The notes under the pieces were generated by a model. The model had not been told where the DNA came from and made no database searches. It saw nothing but the letters and a program-made list of their open reading frames with translations. 64,000 nt of DNA from Thelonectria olida (lineage: Eukaryota > Ascomycota > Sordariomycetes > Hypocreales > Nectriaceae), in contig JAGPYM010000023.1 in the NCBI GenBank assembly GCA_020736575.1, positions 1-64,000 of the forward strand. Direction: 5' to 3'. Numbering within the stretch: the first letter of the stretch is position 1; every line of letters begins with the position of its first letter. The translations under genes were made by a program, and so were the position numbers. Of this stretch, positions 48,302 through 58,639 are shown in pieces.

Positions 48302-49397
48302 ATGGCCGCTGTTGATGCCGCCGCGGCTTCGAGTCGATCCTCGTCAAAGCCTTCACTCACCGACCTCATCTCTTCTTACGCTATCCTCCCAACGCTCGCA
48401 TCATGGATCTCAACTTTGGACCTGTACCACTTAGCTCTCGTCAACCGTGCTCACTTCTCATATATCCTGGCCTCTCAGAACGTCTTCAAGACCCTTAGTC
48501 GCCAGTGTCTCTGCGATGGCCGCGGCCTTGCCGATCGTCAAGAGTTCCGACGCGTTTTCTCCCTTAGTCCTTTTAGTTATGTCCACGGAAACTCACGGAA
48601 GATACATGAGGACGAGGAAATCGAGGTGCGCCTTTACAACGTAAAATGCGACGAGGCTGATGCGCTTCCTTGTATCAAGTGCGGTATCAATCTCTGCGAG
48701 GAGTGCCGCTACTATCCTCGTGTACAACGGAGGTCTCCCCTGCGGCGCCCACATCTCAATAGCTCCTGGCAACTCGAGAATGTCATGTGTCTATGTCCAT
48801 CCTGCGATGCCAAGTTGGAGGAGGAACTTGCCGGGCAGTTCCTCAACGAGCTATGTGACTGCGATAGATTTGAACGATGGATCTGTTCCAAGTGTGTAAG
48901 AGAGGATCACAAGTTTACGAGAGATTACTTCGATAAGCATACCAAATGGGAATGGTACGCCGAGGACGAGGGGGACACCCCAACAAAGTTCATGACCGAT
49001 CATCAGTTCAACCGAGCCGTATGTCTCACAACCCTTGTCTCTCGGTTCAGTCACTTTTTGTGGAGACCTGGTAACTAACTTTGGATTGCAGCTCTGGTGC
49101 ATGTGTGGCAAGGAAGTCGAGGCGGATACGCGCCCGAGATGTACCTGGTGTAAGAGGCGTCATTTGCCAGAAAGCGAGTGGGATAACGAGTGGAAGCAGG
49201 TGGGGTCCAAGATGCCCTGGATTGACAATGTAAGACTCTCTATCTTCATGATCGACGACCCTGGACGTATCCTAACCTGAGATGTGAAACAGGACCCCTG
49301 TTATCCTCACTGGGTCACTGATGGACAGGGAAATTATCCTTGGCCATACCCGGAGCTTCCATATAGCCGCCTTGCAAAAGGAAACACCTTCACTTAA
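48302..49397 (+). CDS. Cysteine-rich F-box-like protein, function unknown
   Basis: Three exons: 48302-49018, 49092-49229 and 49293-49397 (introns of 73 and 63 bp with GTATGT/GTAAGA donors and ACTAAC/CCTAACC branch sites); 319 aa. The N-terminal 60 residues (SLTDLISSYAILPTLASWI, LYHLALVNRAHFSYIL) look like a diverged F-box. Four Cys pairs follow: LPCIKCGINLCEEC, MCLCPSCDAK, WICSKC, and, across the first intron, LWCMCGKEVEADTRPRCTWC. They suggest zinc-binding knuckles. Similar proteins are common and uncharacterised in Sordariomycetes. The upstream 330 bases (47971-48301) carry the presumed promoter. All frames join cleanly, so it is likely functional. Confidence 0.8.
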
Positions 49398-49573
49398 CAC
49401 ATTGGGAGAAAGTGGGTTGGCGAGGTATTCCATTTATTCCAACAGACTGGATCATAACCGCCAGGCCACTGGTAGTACAGCCGCCGTACTACCATTTCGC
49501 TTAGCCAATCAAAGTACACGGTACTATACCGGGGTCTCGACAGGGGGTTCCGTACTACCACTTGCGTAAAGGA

Positions 49574-49759
49574 AGGCAAACCGGTCGCGGTTTGCGCGAA
49601 GGAGCCTTGAGGAACGAAGCTTGATATCGGAGATGGAATCTGCCTGTTTGCTTGCAGTTTAATCTGGATCGCGAAGAAGGTGCAATGACGTGTTCCCTAG
49701 CGGAGAGTCCACAAGAAGGGGTTGGGATGATCTCATGCGGAGCAGAGATGCTAAAATTG
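49574..49759. repeat. Dispersed repeat, copy 2 (first copy 6802-6949)
   Basis: Same orientation as copy 1 and about 38 bases longer through internal insertions. Its right end runs directly to the 3' tail of the minus-strand LINE. Confidence 0.7.
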
Positions 49760-49774
49760 TAACCTCCGTAAGCG

Positions 49775-52700
49775 CAAGTAGTAGTAGTAGTAGATTTATT
49801 ACGCCGGGAGAACGGATCTCATAGGGCCATGGAAGACGCTGTGCTATTTACACTTCCGCCGTGTTGATCCTGACCACAAAATAAAGCCCCGCCCTGTCTC
49901 CTTGAATCGCTTTCTTCTAGCCTCGCTTGGGTCTGTCTGACAGGCCTGCTTGAAGGCCGATTTCTCCAAGTGTTCAGCATCCTACCCTCAGCAGCTGAAG
50001 CATGGTCTGTCAAAACGAGGCTGTGTTGTGTTAGTATTGTGCCAATGTTTCCTGGTTCCGGCTGTTAGTATGTCCCATTCTCCTGCTTCACTCCCAACCT
50101 TCCCGTCTTCATCGCAAATTTGATCGTTGCTCGCACCGCCTGTAGGTTAGGTGACCACTTCGGTCCGTCCGATACCGACTTTCCTCCCAAAAAGAACGAT
50201 AGGTTTCCTATCTCGCTTTGCCCGATTTGTCTTATGCCTTCGCGTTGTGCATCCCACTTGGTGCATCGAAAGAGAAAATGTTCCATCGTCTCGACTGCCC
50301 GTCCGCAGTCGCACAAGTCTGATTCCACCGCGCCGATCATCGATAGGTAGCTGTTGATCCTGGTCGTTCCCGTGCGTAGCTGTGAAAGTGCGTCTGCTTC
50401 GCGCCTCTTCAGTCCGTCGTATAGCCCCTTTGTGTGTTTGCCTGGTAGCGCTTTGTCGATCCTCTCGGAGAAGCCGCCCACTCTGTCCGGTAGTGTCTGG
50501 TGCTGTTGCAGTTGCTCTCTCGCCAGTCTTGTTCGCGTCGATCGAGCTTGGTACGGCTGTGTCTCTGCCGTGCGCCCCGATTCAGTTGCTCTCTGGGCCT
50601 GTCTCTTCGACTTCGGACCCAAGGGGAACGCGTCATCCCGGGACGGTACCCAGATCAGTTTAACACTGTTGTTGCCTTTTCTTAGCCGTCGGATGTGGTT
50701 GTAGATTTCTCGGATGGCGCACTGCCCCGATTGTTGTCGCGGTCGTGCAATCGCCTTCAGCGCTGACTGGCCGCTTGATAGTATGGTAAGTCTTCGGTTT
50801 CGTAATCCGTCAGGCATGCATCGCAATGCCATCGCTATCGCCCCCAGCTCGGCTGTGTAGGGGTTCTGGTCGTCTCGCGAGCCGAGAGTGACCGAGTACC
50901 TGGCCACGACCCTGTTTGCTTGCCCTGTTGCTCTGTGGCTGATGATGCCTCCCATGCCCACCATTCCTCCTTTGTCCGAAGAGCTGGTTGTGATGGTGAT
51001 GTCTTCGGCACTATTGGCTGCTGTCACTGCCACCTTCCGATCTGTCTCGCACACCAACGGCACGCGGGCGTGCCACGGCGGTGCTGTATAGGCTTCAATT
51101 GTCTCCATCCGCTCGATTCCGCTCTCGCCGAGAGCAAGTGCCAGTCTCTTCATCGGCGAGATGTACCTTCGGCTCCCTGACACTTTGAGTGTCGCGAGCG
51201 GGTGCTTCTTTGGCAGCGTGTGCACATTGATGTACATCCTCATTCCGGCCAGAGCATGTCGCTCGCGTACTGTTTGGACGTTGGCCTCCGCTTCAGCTAT
51301 TGCTGCCGCCACCGTTTGGAAGGCTCCCGTGATGGCCCGCGCTCCTATTTTCTGTGCCCTGTTGAGCTCTTTCAATTCCCTCTCGCCGCGCGCATGCGAC
51401 CATACGACAGATGCGTAGTCCATGGCTGGGGCCACGGTTGCGACGAAGAGTTGTCTGGCAGCTTGTGGTGGCAGCATCCTGAGTCTCCGTAGACACATGG
51501 CTGCCGAGAGACCTTTGGTGGCGGCCTTGGCCATGTGTTCCTTGAACCTGAGCTCCGCGTCCATGATTACCCCTAAGACTTTGGCCTTCGCCTTCGGCTT
51601 GACTTCTTCTCCATTGATCATGAATGGCGCCTCGCTGGTGCGTTCAGCTACGCGCGTGAAGTGGACAATTGCTGTCTTGTCGTGCTCAAACGTTGCTCCA
51701 CTGCGTTTCCCCCACGCCAGTGCCCGGTCGATGATGGCCTGTATGCCGTCCCTGTTCGCCTCCGCTGTTGGCCCCGTGACCCAAGCCGAGTAGTCGTCGA
51801 CAAACGCTATCGATCCGCCTTTAGAGTCAATCTTGCTTTGTACCAGGTCTGCGTTGAAGAACAGGAAAAGCACAGGCGAAAGCGGCGATCCCTGGGGAAG
51901 GCCGGCTTGCGGCAGCTCCCGTTGCTCTGATGTGTAGCCGTTCACCACGATACTGGCTGTACGGTTGGAGCAGAACGCTTCCACCCATTGCACCAGCTTC
52001 TTCGGGATGCCTCTTGCTGTCAGCCTCTGTAGCAGTCTGTCATCGAACACGCCGTTGTACGCGCCTTTGATATCGAAGCTGGCCAGGCTGACCACCTTGC
52101 GGTTCCGCCATGCTTTGTACACTTGTTCTTGGAAGAGCAGCAGTGCCTGCTCTGCCGACCGCCGTTTCCTTGCGCCAAAGTGGTTTGTGGGCAGGAGCCC
52201 GAATGTCTCGGCGGCGTACGAGATCCTGTCCGCCACCACTGCTTCGAGCACCTTGCCCAGCGTCGACAGCAGCGAGATCGGTCTCCATGCCTTTGCGAGC
52301 GCATAGTCGCCCTTGTCCGGCTTCTTGAGCGGGATGATCTTGGCGCTCCTCCACTGGTTTGGCAGCTGTCCTTCATTCAGTGAGGTGCGGAACAGATGCA
52401 TCACGCGTTCCTTGACCACCGGCCACAGTTGCTTCCACACCATCGCCGGCAGGCCGTCTTCTCCGGGTGCTTTCCACGCCTTGGCTGCCATGACTTTCTC
52501 CTCCACCTCCTCCAACGTCAAGTCTGGCATGGCCACTTCTCTCCGCCACGGTCGTGGACCTTCGTCTTCGATGGTTGCTGGTAGCGGCGGGAAGAATGCC
52601 GTCAGCAGTTCTTCTGCCTGTTCCGCTTTGTCCTGCGTTGTCGTCCCGTCCGCCCTTTTTAGCCGGGGGATTTTGTCGCCGACCATGTCGCCACCAGGTC

Positions 52701-53706
52701 TGAGGTATTTGGCCGCCTGCCAGATGTTGGTCCCATCTGCGAGGAAGTCCTCCCAGTGGGCCCTCTTCTGTCTTCTGATGGTGTCGTGGTACTCTTTGGC
52801 TGCTACCCTCGCTCTGCTTTCTAGGTTGTCCTGTCTATGGCCTGCGCGACGCTGTGCCCTCGCCAGGTTTCTCCAGTACGTGTAGGTTTTCCGGAGTCGG
52901 GTAAGGTCTGTTGTCCACCATCTCTTTGCGTATGGCGATGGCTTCGCTCGTGGGACCAATGCGTGGATTGCGCTAAGGACCGCTTCCATTAGCCTGTCTG
53001 TCTGTGCCTGAACTCCGCCATCCCACGGGAGCGGCGCTAGTCGGTCCTTCACCCTCTCCTTGATCGTGTTCCACGGTGCGTTCTTGAAGAGCAGTCTTGG
53101 ACTAGCCGTCCTCTCGGGCGTTGTGAGGTCAAACTCTGTCCGGATTGCCCTATGGTCCGACCCGTGTTCGGTTGGGTGCATGCCGCAGTGAACCATCTCT
53201 TCAGCCAGTTCGGATGACGCGAGCATCAGGTCGATCGTGCTCTCCGCACCACCCCTCTCCCACGTCTTTGTCCCTCTGGGGAGGAGACTGAGGAGGCCAT
53301 GCTCGTCCATGAGGTCGATGATTGGATCTGCCTCCCCTTGGCGTCTGCCTGTCACCTCGTCACCTCCCCATAGTTGGTCGTGGCGGTTGAAGTCGCCTGC
53401 CACGATCACATCTGTTCTTTTCCCGGTGCCGTCACGGAAGCGCGTTATCGCGCTGTGCAGTTGCTCCATTGCCGTGCGCAGAGCACTCTCATTCCTTCCT
53501 TCCACATACACCGATACCACCAGGACGTCCCGGTCGGGCAGTCGTATTGTTGCTGATATGCTTTGGTTGCCATTCTTCCTCGGCCAAGTCCTTGGCTGCA
53601 TAAGGAGCGGGCGGTCGAGATTAATCTCTATTGACCCCTCAATCCGCCCAAGCCTCGCTGCTGACTACGATCGCACGGGATCCCTCACGGAGACTGAGGA
53701 CCAGAG
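49775..53706 (-). mobile_element. 5'-truncated Tad-like LINE
   Basis: The 3' end on the minus strand is GGCCCTATGAG, CGTAATAAAT and a (CTA)n tail (plus strand AGTAGTAGTAG, about 49779-49793). The element runs through a complete RT/RNase H region to about 53706, where it meets the 147-bp dispersed repeat. ORF1 and the start of the endonuclease are missing, so it is a dead-on-arrival copy despite a long open frame. Confidence 0.8.
50065..53601 (-). CDS. LINE ORF2: endonuclease (partial)-RT-RNase H
   Basis: 1,178 codons without a stop. Order: C-terminal two thirds of an APE-type endonuclease (VAGDFNRHDQLWGG, STIDLMLAS, GSDHRAIRTEF); reverse transcriptase (WRPISLLSTLGKVLEAVV, ASFDIKGAYNGVF, GLPQGSPLSPVLFLF, IAFVDDYSAW with the catalytic VDD pair); RNase H (PYTAELGAIAMALRCM); and a Cys/His tail (CDCGRAVETMEHFLFRC). 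The N-terminal endonuclease residues are lost: the frame upstream of 53601 meets a stop and recognisable text (AIVVSSEAWAD) is in another frame. The long open frame shows recent insertion. Several shorter LINE fragments in the window belong to related copies. Confidence 0.9.
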   Translation of the reverse strand: MQPRTWPRKNGNQSISATIRLPDRDVLVVSVYVEGRNESALRTAMEQLHSAITRFRDGTGKRTDVIVAGDFNRHDQLWGGDEVTGRRQGEADPIIDLMDEHGLLSLLPRGTKTWERGGAESTIDLMLASSELAEEMVHCGMHPTEHGSDHRAIRTEFDLTTPERTASPRLLFKNAPWNTIKERVKDRLAPLPWDGGVQAQTDRLMEAVLSAIHALVPRAKPSPYAKRWWTTDLTRLRKTYTYWRNLARAQRRAGHRQDNLESRARVAAKEYHDTIRRQKRAHWEDFLADGTNIWQAAKYLRPGGDMVGDKIPRLKRADGTTTQDKAEQAEELLTAFFPPLPATIEDEGPRPWRREVAMPDLTLEEVEEKVMAAKAWKAPGEDGLPAMVWKQLWPVVKERVMHLFRTSLNEGQLPNQWRSAKIIPLKKPDKGDYALAKAWRPISLLSTLGKVLEAVVADRISYAAETFGLLPTNHFGARKRRSAEQALLLFQEQVYKAWRNRKVVSLASFDIKGAYNGVFDDRLLQRLTARGIPKKLVQWVEAFCSNRTASIVVNGYTSEQRELPQAGLPQGSPLSPVLFLFFNADLVQSKIDSKGGSIAFVDDYSAWVTGPTAEANRDGIQAIIDRALAWGKRSGATFEHDKTAIVHFTRVAERTSEAPFMINGEEVKPKAKAKVLGVIMDAELRFKEHMAKAATKGLSAAMCLRRLRMLPPQAARQLFVATVAPAMDYASVVWSHARGERELKELNRAQKIGARAITGAFQTVAAAIAEAEANVQTVRERHALAGMRMYINVHTLPKKHPLATLKVSGSRRYISPMKRLALALGESGIERMETIEAYTAPPWHARVPLVCETDRKVAVTAANSAEDITITTSSSDKGGMVGMGGIISHRATGQANRVVARYSVTLGSRDDQNPYTAELGAIAMALRCMPDGLRNRRLTILSSGQSALKAIARPRQQSGQCAIREIYNHIRRLRKGNNSVKLIWVPSRDDAFPLGPKSKRQAQRATESGRTAETQPYQARSTRTRLAREQLQQHQTLPDRVGGFSERIDKALPGKHTKGLYDGLKRREADALSQLRTGTTRINSYLSMIGAVESDLCDCGRAVETMEHFLFRCTKWDAQREGIRQIGQSEIGNLSFFLGGKSVSDGPKWSPNLQAVRATIKFAMKTGRLGVKQENGTY

Positions 53707-53721
53707 TGGGCTTGAGCGAGC

Positions 53722-53868
53722 AAGAGGTGCACATGTCCAGGAACAGGGTCCACAATCGGACACCTCTTAAAATAACACTGTCATCCGCCTTTCAATACCG
53801 TGACATCGGGGGAGCAGAAAACGGCCACCGCCGCTCCTTCCTGTCCACTTCCAGTTTTTGACATAGTG
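53722..53868 (-). repeat. 147-bp dispersed repeat, copy B (inverted)
   Basis: Reverse complement of 32558-32704, same length, only a few differences. It abuts the 5' truncation point of the LINE. Confidence 0.85.
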
Positions 53869-55223
53869 AAGCTCTAACCTCTTGGTTTGCATGAATGGGT
53901 GATTACATTGTAAGAGGGGGCTTGCCCCTCTCGCTGTTCAGAAAACACCTCACATTTTCCAAAGGCGAGGAATATGCAGACGCATGGGCAGCACCACTAG
54001 GTAATCCTTTGGTGAATTAGAGTGAGGTTAGCCAAGCACCACAACTGAGACTAGGGGTACTAGACTTTTCTATAGGTTGCTATTGAATAGCTCTGTATAA
54101 GAGCCGATAAAAGCACTGGTCAAGTCCTTTCAACTCCCACACTTGTACGCACAAGGATGCAGGTTCCTCTTGGCGTGGTTTTGCTACCGTGAGCTGACGT
54201 GCTTGTCAAGATGCCCACGTTCACGGCTCAACCTCGATGCTCTCCCTACCTGCCAAACTTCGAAATCGATCGACGATCAAATCTATCAATGCTGGTCTTC
54301 GTTGTCCCTATCTACGGTTATCCTGCCCACCAATCGAAGAACTTGCCTCCAATCATCCCTTTCAAAGAGACTAAGAGGAAGAGTCGGCTGGTAATTACCG
54401 GCTTTGCTCCACGAATGAAGGCACTGAGCCATGTCCAAAATATGCCATTGTGGGCGAGCCTTGAGTGGTGTTTCCATCCTCCCGCAGGGCCGCAACTGCT
54501 CAAGTCTCTCTCCGTTTCTGCAGAAGACGATGCGAGTGTAAGAAAGCCAACAGCCATATGATAAGACAGCCGAGGAAAGCGCACAACGCCAACGTCCCTC
54601 CACCAAGCATTGGGTCCGCTCTATATGCGATATTGTCCACCGGTGGCTCTTATAGATACTGATCAAGCTCATGCTGGTCCTGCAAGACGGTTGACTGATG
54701 ACTGTTGTTTACTTTCTCGCCCTTGGAGCCGATCAAGGTCGAAACTGACAAACAGTTACTCAGACAGCCATAGACGGACATCCAGAAGTCGTGCGAGATT
54801 GGGGACAGCCCCAGAAAAGAGCATCACAATAACAGACATTCAACACATTGCGCCCGTCGCGTGTGCATTGACGCGGCGCGCATTGATGCGACGCGGATTG
54901 GAACACCCGTGTTACATTAGGGAGCAAAAGACACTCGTGCAGCATCATGTATCACTGCTGATACTTTAGCAGGAAGGATACTTTAGCATGACGAATATTT
55001 TTGGCATCCCACTGTACCAAACTCCGATGGGACCTTACTGCAGCCTGTGACAACGAGATCATTAGAGTTGATGATGGAGGCGTATTCCAAATTCCATCCG
55101 TTGCTGAGCATTCGGTGTTTAATGCCATCGAATGACTGTAAGGAAGTGTCAAAAGAAATCTTGAACTTCTCCTCTCCAACAAGTCTCTCTTTCCGTTTGA
55201 TTCTCAATAGCCCTTTGTCATAG
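53869..55223. other. Intergenic, no supported gene
   Basis: About 1.35 kb to the hAT terminus. Overlapping open frames of 80-130 codons on both strands around 54140-54970 have no recognisable domain or splice pattern. Confidence 0.35.
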
Positions 55224-57804
55224 CAGTGTGTCCATCAACCAAGTAAAGCAAAATTTGGACCCTCTACTTGACTTGGTTGATGGGACCCCCTTGCTTTACT
55301 TGGTTTACTCGGTAGAGAGGCTTGCTTTGCTTGGTTGGTTGACGTTACTCGACTATTTTCCATTCCTTATGTGGCTCCGGTGGTAGATCTATGCTAACAT
55401 ACCGCTTCGAAGCAGGTGCTTTTGGCATTCAATCGCTGCTACAGTGTCCGAATTAAGCCGATTTCGTTCATCTGTGATGACCTTCTTTGTCTGTGAGAAA
55501 ACGCGTTCACACTCGGCGCTCATTGCTGGGCAACTGAACAAGTCAAACGCCATCTTGGACAGGATGGGGTAGTCACATGTATGGCGAACCCACCACTCCA
55601 GAGGATCCTCAACATCCAGATCAGCCTTATTAGTCCTGGCCATAAACTCATCCAGCTCAGATGTCAGTTTTGTCCGCTTCCCTCGAGTGGCTGACGCCGC
55701 AATGGCAGCAAGCCTCTGACGACGCTTACGAGCTTGCTGGAGTGGATCAAGCCTCGCCCCGTTATCAGCAACAGCCTCCTCCTCCTCCTCCTCCTCCTCC
55801 TGCTGCTGCTGCTGTCGTGCTCCTTCTATTAGGTCCACTTCCGCAGCTGCTTCCTCGTATTGTGCATAGGCCTCCCGCACCACTCTCTTCGCCCCGCTGA
55901 TCCATTGCTTGTTGTGGCTCCATTCAAGCTCGAAATAGGTAAATTTGTTTGCCGGATGCAGGGCAACTGCACATCGGTATGCAGGCGTGGCATCTGTGAG
56001 GCCAAAATATTCTTCAAGCTTGATGCGAGCAGCATCAATAGCATGGGCATAGTATGTTGACACCACGTCAGGGTGATCATCTGCAAACTTCCCAGCCTCC
56101 TGGAGCTTCTTGAAAAGGACATCAAGCGACTCGATCGTCTCGTGGAGGGAGCCATGCGATCCTTCTAGGCCAGCTTTGTTTGCCCGGCCTTCCATGCGCT
56201 TTGTTAGATCTTTGAAGGGCTTTAAGATATCGAGGAAGTGGCCCAGATCGGTCCAATCTTGTGGAGTAAGGATATCCTGTGAGATATCATATTCTCCGTT
56301 GGTATGGTTGTAGTTGAGGAAGAATAGATCAATGGCGTGGCGGAGTTTCAGAGCTCTTTCAATCATGGAATATACAGAGTTCCAGCGGATCCCGCCATCG
56401 ACCAGGACTCTAGTGTAGAGGTTCTCGATGCTGCCTTCGTCGTACGCCTGCAGAACGTACTGTTTCAGTCTCTCTCGTCGCTGGTCGCTTCTGTTGATCC
56501 ACGTACAGAAGTTGTGGAGCTTGCCGATAAAGCTTTGCTTCCTCCATATCTCAAACCGCTCGTCATCAGATGCGCCACGGAGCCGTTGCTCCAGCTTGCT
56601 AACGCCCTGCCCAAAGAGGAGAGCTTTGACGATGAGATTCAGCATATGGCCGACGCACCGAAGGCGACTCTGACGGTTGATGGCAGGGTACTGCTTTGCT
56701 AGCTCCTGAATGCATGTGTCATTATTGCTAGCGTTGTCCATCATAAAGAAGCCAATGACTTGGGAGATATCGTAGAAATCGATGACTGTTGACAGCACCT
56801 TGGCAATATTCTCGCCGGAGTGAGGGCCTTTCAGAGGGGGAAGATCCAGAAGAGCTGTCTGTAGCTTATGTCCTTCATCCAAGAAGTAAGCAACAACAGC
56901 TAGATAGTTTGTCCCTTCTTCAGATGTCCACGCATCCGTCGAGACGTGAATCTTGCTTGTGGTGAGATGGAGCTTTTCCCTCAGCCAAACACGTCTCCCA
57001 GCATCACCAAACCATTTCTCTTTGACCCAGCTACTAAGCGCTGACGGGCTCTTGGGCAGAATCTTGCCGCTGTCTTCCAGATAGTTGGTGAAAATCTCAT
57101 AGGTGCGTTGATGGGTTGCTTGACGAAAGGTGAGATCAAGATCAATCACCCAGTCGGTAAAGTCGTCTTTAAATTGCAGGTCGTTGAACACCAACCGCCG
57201 CCCTCCGAGGTATGATGTGAGATTTGTTGTGCCCTTGGCTATGCTGAAGGGATTGCATTCTGCTGCCTTGTAGCCAAATTCTTCCAGCCTGTGCTGATGT
57301 TTCAGATGGTATATAATGCTGGTCGTGCTCTCACTGGCAAAGAGTGCAGTATTGTGATGGCCACTAACGTGGCAGTATTTGCAGAGCCAGTACTTATTGT
57401 CTCCGTCCGTTGTAAGCTGTGCGCCGTGTCTGTACTAGACTGAGCAGAATCGATCGGCTCAGAGGGAGTCCTAGGGGGTGTAGCCTTTACGAACCTTCCC
57501 CGAGGCTGAAACATTGGATATGAAGGCATTATTGACTTGGGATTTGGACTGTGCGAGACTTTCTGGCAGCAAAAAGACATGGACAAATTGATCGGGCTGC
57601 AGCCTCCTGTCGCGACCAACAGAAAAAGGGGGTTTCGCAACGCCTTGCCTAAAACGGAAATGTAGTCGAGTAAGTCAAGTAACCCCGAGTAAGCGAAAGG
57701 GTCTTGCTTTGCTTGGTTGAAGACCATCTTTACTTTACTTGGTTGTTACGTAATCAACCAATCCCAACCAACCAAGTCAAGTAACTTGGTTGTTGGACAC
57801 ACTG
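55224..57804 (-). mobile_element. Complete hAT transposon, second family
   Basis: 2,581 bp. The left end CAGTGTGTCCATCAACCAAG and the reverse complement of the right end CAGTGTGTCCAACAACCAAG differ at one of 20 bases. Many ACTTGGTT/AACCAAGT subterminal repeats lie inside both ends. Target duplication is not clear (TGTCATAG versus TCCATGGC). Its right edge lies against a LINE 3' fragment, suggesting insertion into LINE sequence. Confidence 0.85.
55389..57529 (-). CDS. hAT family transposase, probably intact
   Basis: The main frame carries the hAT core (HVSTDAWTSEEGTNYLAVVA, GFFMMDNASNND, LRCVGHMLNLIVKALLFG, GGIRWNSVYSMI) and hATC block (EDPLEWWVRHTCDYPILSKM, SAECERVFSQTKKVI). Upstream it includes a BED finger (YWLCKYCHVSGHH...YHLKHQH). 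The frame is closed by TAG before the finger; a 56-bp GT-AG intron (57435-57490) joins a 13-codon first exon MPSYPMFQPRGRF (57491-57529), giving 694 aa. The alternative is a one-base frameshift. A Q5E8 tract comes from CTG/CTC repeats near 55782-55816. Only the first exon is uncertain. Confidence 0.82.
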
Positions 57805-58190
57805 TCCATGGCACGAGGTGTTTGATGTAGGGTAGGTTAGTAAGAAAGAATAGGTAAGGTTTCGCAATCTATCTTCAACGTTGCGTGTTCTCGAGTCGAC
57901 CTGTGGCTATTGCAAATCGTATAGTCGCGCGGACTGCTTCCATATTTGGCGTCCATTTTGCGTTGTCTGACGGTGACTTGGGTAACGAGACGGACCGGTT
58001 CTGGACCACCTCCATCTGCCCTAGCCCACGTTCTAGCTGCAAGTCCACATCTTGCTCGGCAGCTCTCAGAATCGTCAGCGTCCCTAGGAGGTCCCTTTCC
58101 CGCCGGCTGTAAGATCAAACTGCGCAATCGGGCATCCGCGTTGCGCTGGTCGGGCTTAGCGGCATCGCGTAGGCTGCGTGCCCCATAACC
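57805..58190 (-). pseudogene. LINE C-terminal fragment
   Basis: Minus-strand text DNAKWTPNMEAVRATIRFA and IATGRLENTQR followed by a stop matches the extreme C-terminus of the LINE ORF2 at 50065 (KWSPNLQAVRATIKFAMKTG). Upstream of it the frame is broken. The adjacent 60 bases to the hAT end would be its 3'UTR. Confidence 0.65.
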
Positions 58191-58639
58191 CAAAGACGAT
58201 GCTGACAGATCAAGGAAATCACACGTTGCGACTCATTGCGCGCACGAGATCCGACGGGCCAGATACTTGGGCTTTCTGGGTGCATGCGAGCTCCAGGGCC
58301 AGCTTCAGGGAGGTATACGAGATGGGGCGGTTATAGCTTACGCGACCAGCCTCTAGCATTATGCCTACCAAAGAACGGCTGTGGATCGATTGTCATCAAA
58401 TCTTGGAACATAGAGGCGGCAGAGAGGCTAGCTGTTATGCCGTTTCTTCCACTTATATTATACGTTTAAATACTAAGAGCAATGCTGCTTACTTACTTAT
58501 GCCAAGATATTATAAGTTATATCTAAAAGAGATGCCACGCAAGAAGACGAAACCAAGAAAAATACTTTAAAAATGGGGTCTTTGTGCTATTTTTCCCAAT
58601 TGTGAATAAGAATCAAACAAATCACGATCCATTAGTGCA
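58191..58639. other. Intergenic between LINE fragment and dehydrogenase
   Basis: About 450 bases; AT-rich near 58440-58640, consistent with the dehydrogenase 3'UTR. Nothing else recognised. Confidence 0.4.

Noticed and set aside
50065..53601. LINE ORF2 considered as an active autonomous element
   Set aside because: ORF1 and the start of the endonuclease are missing and the upstream frame is broken.
54140..54970. Overlapping 80-128-codon frames on both strands
   Set aside because: No recognised domain and mutual overlap; nothing decides between strands.
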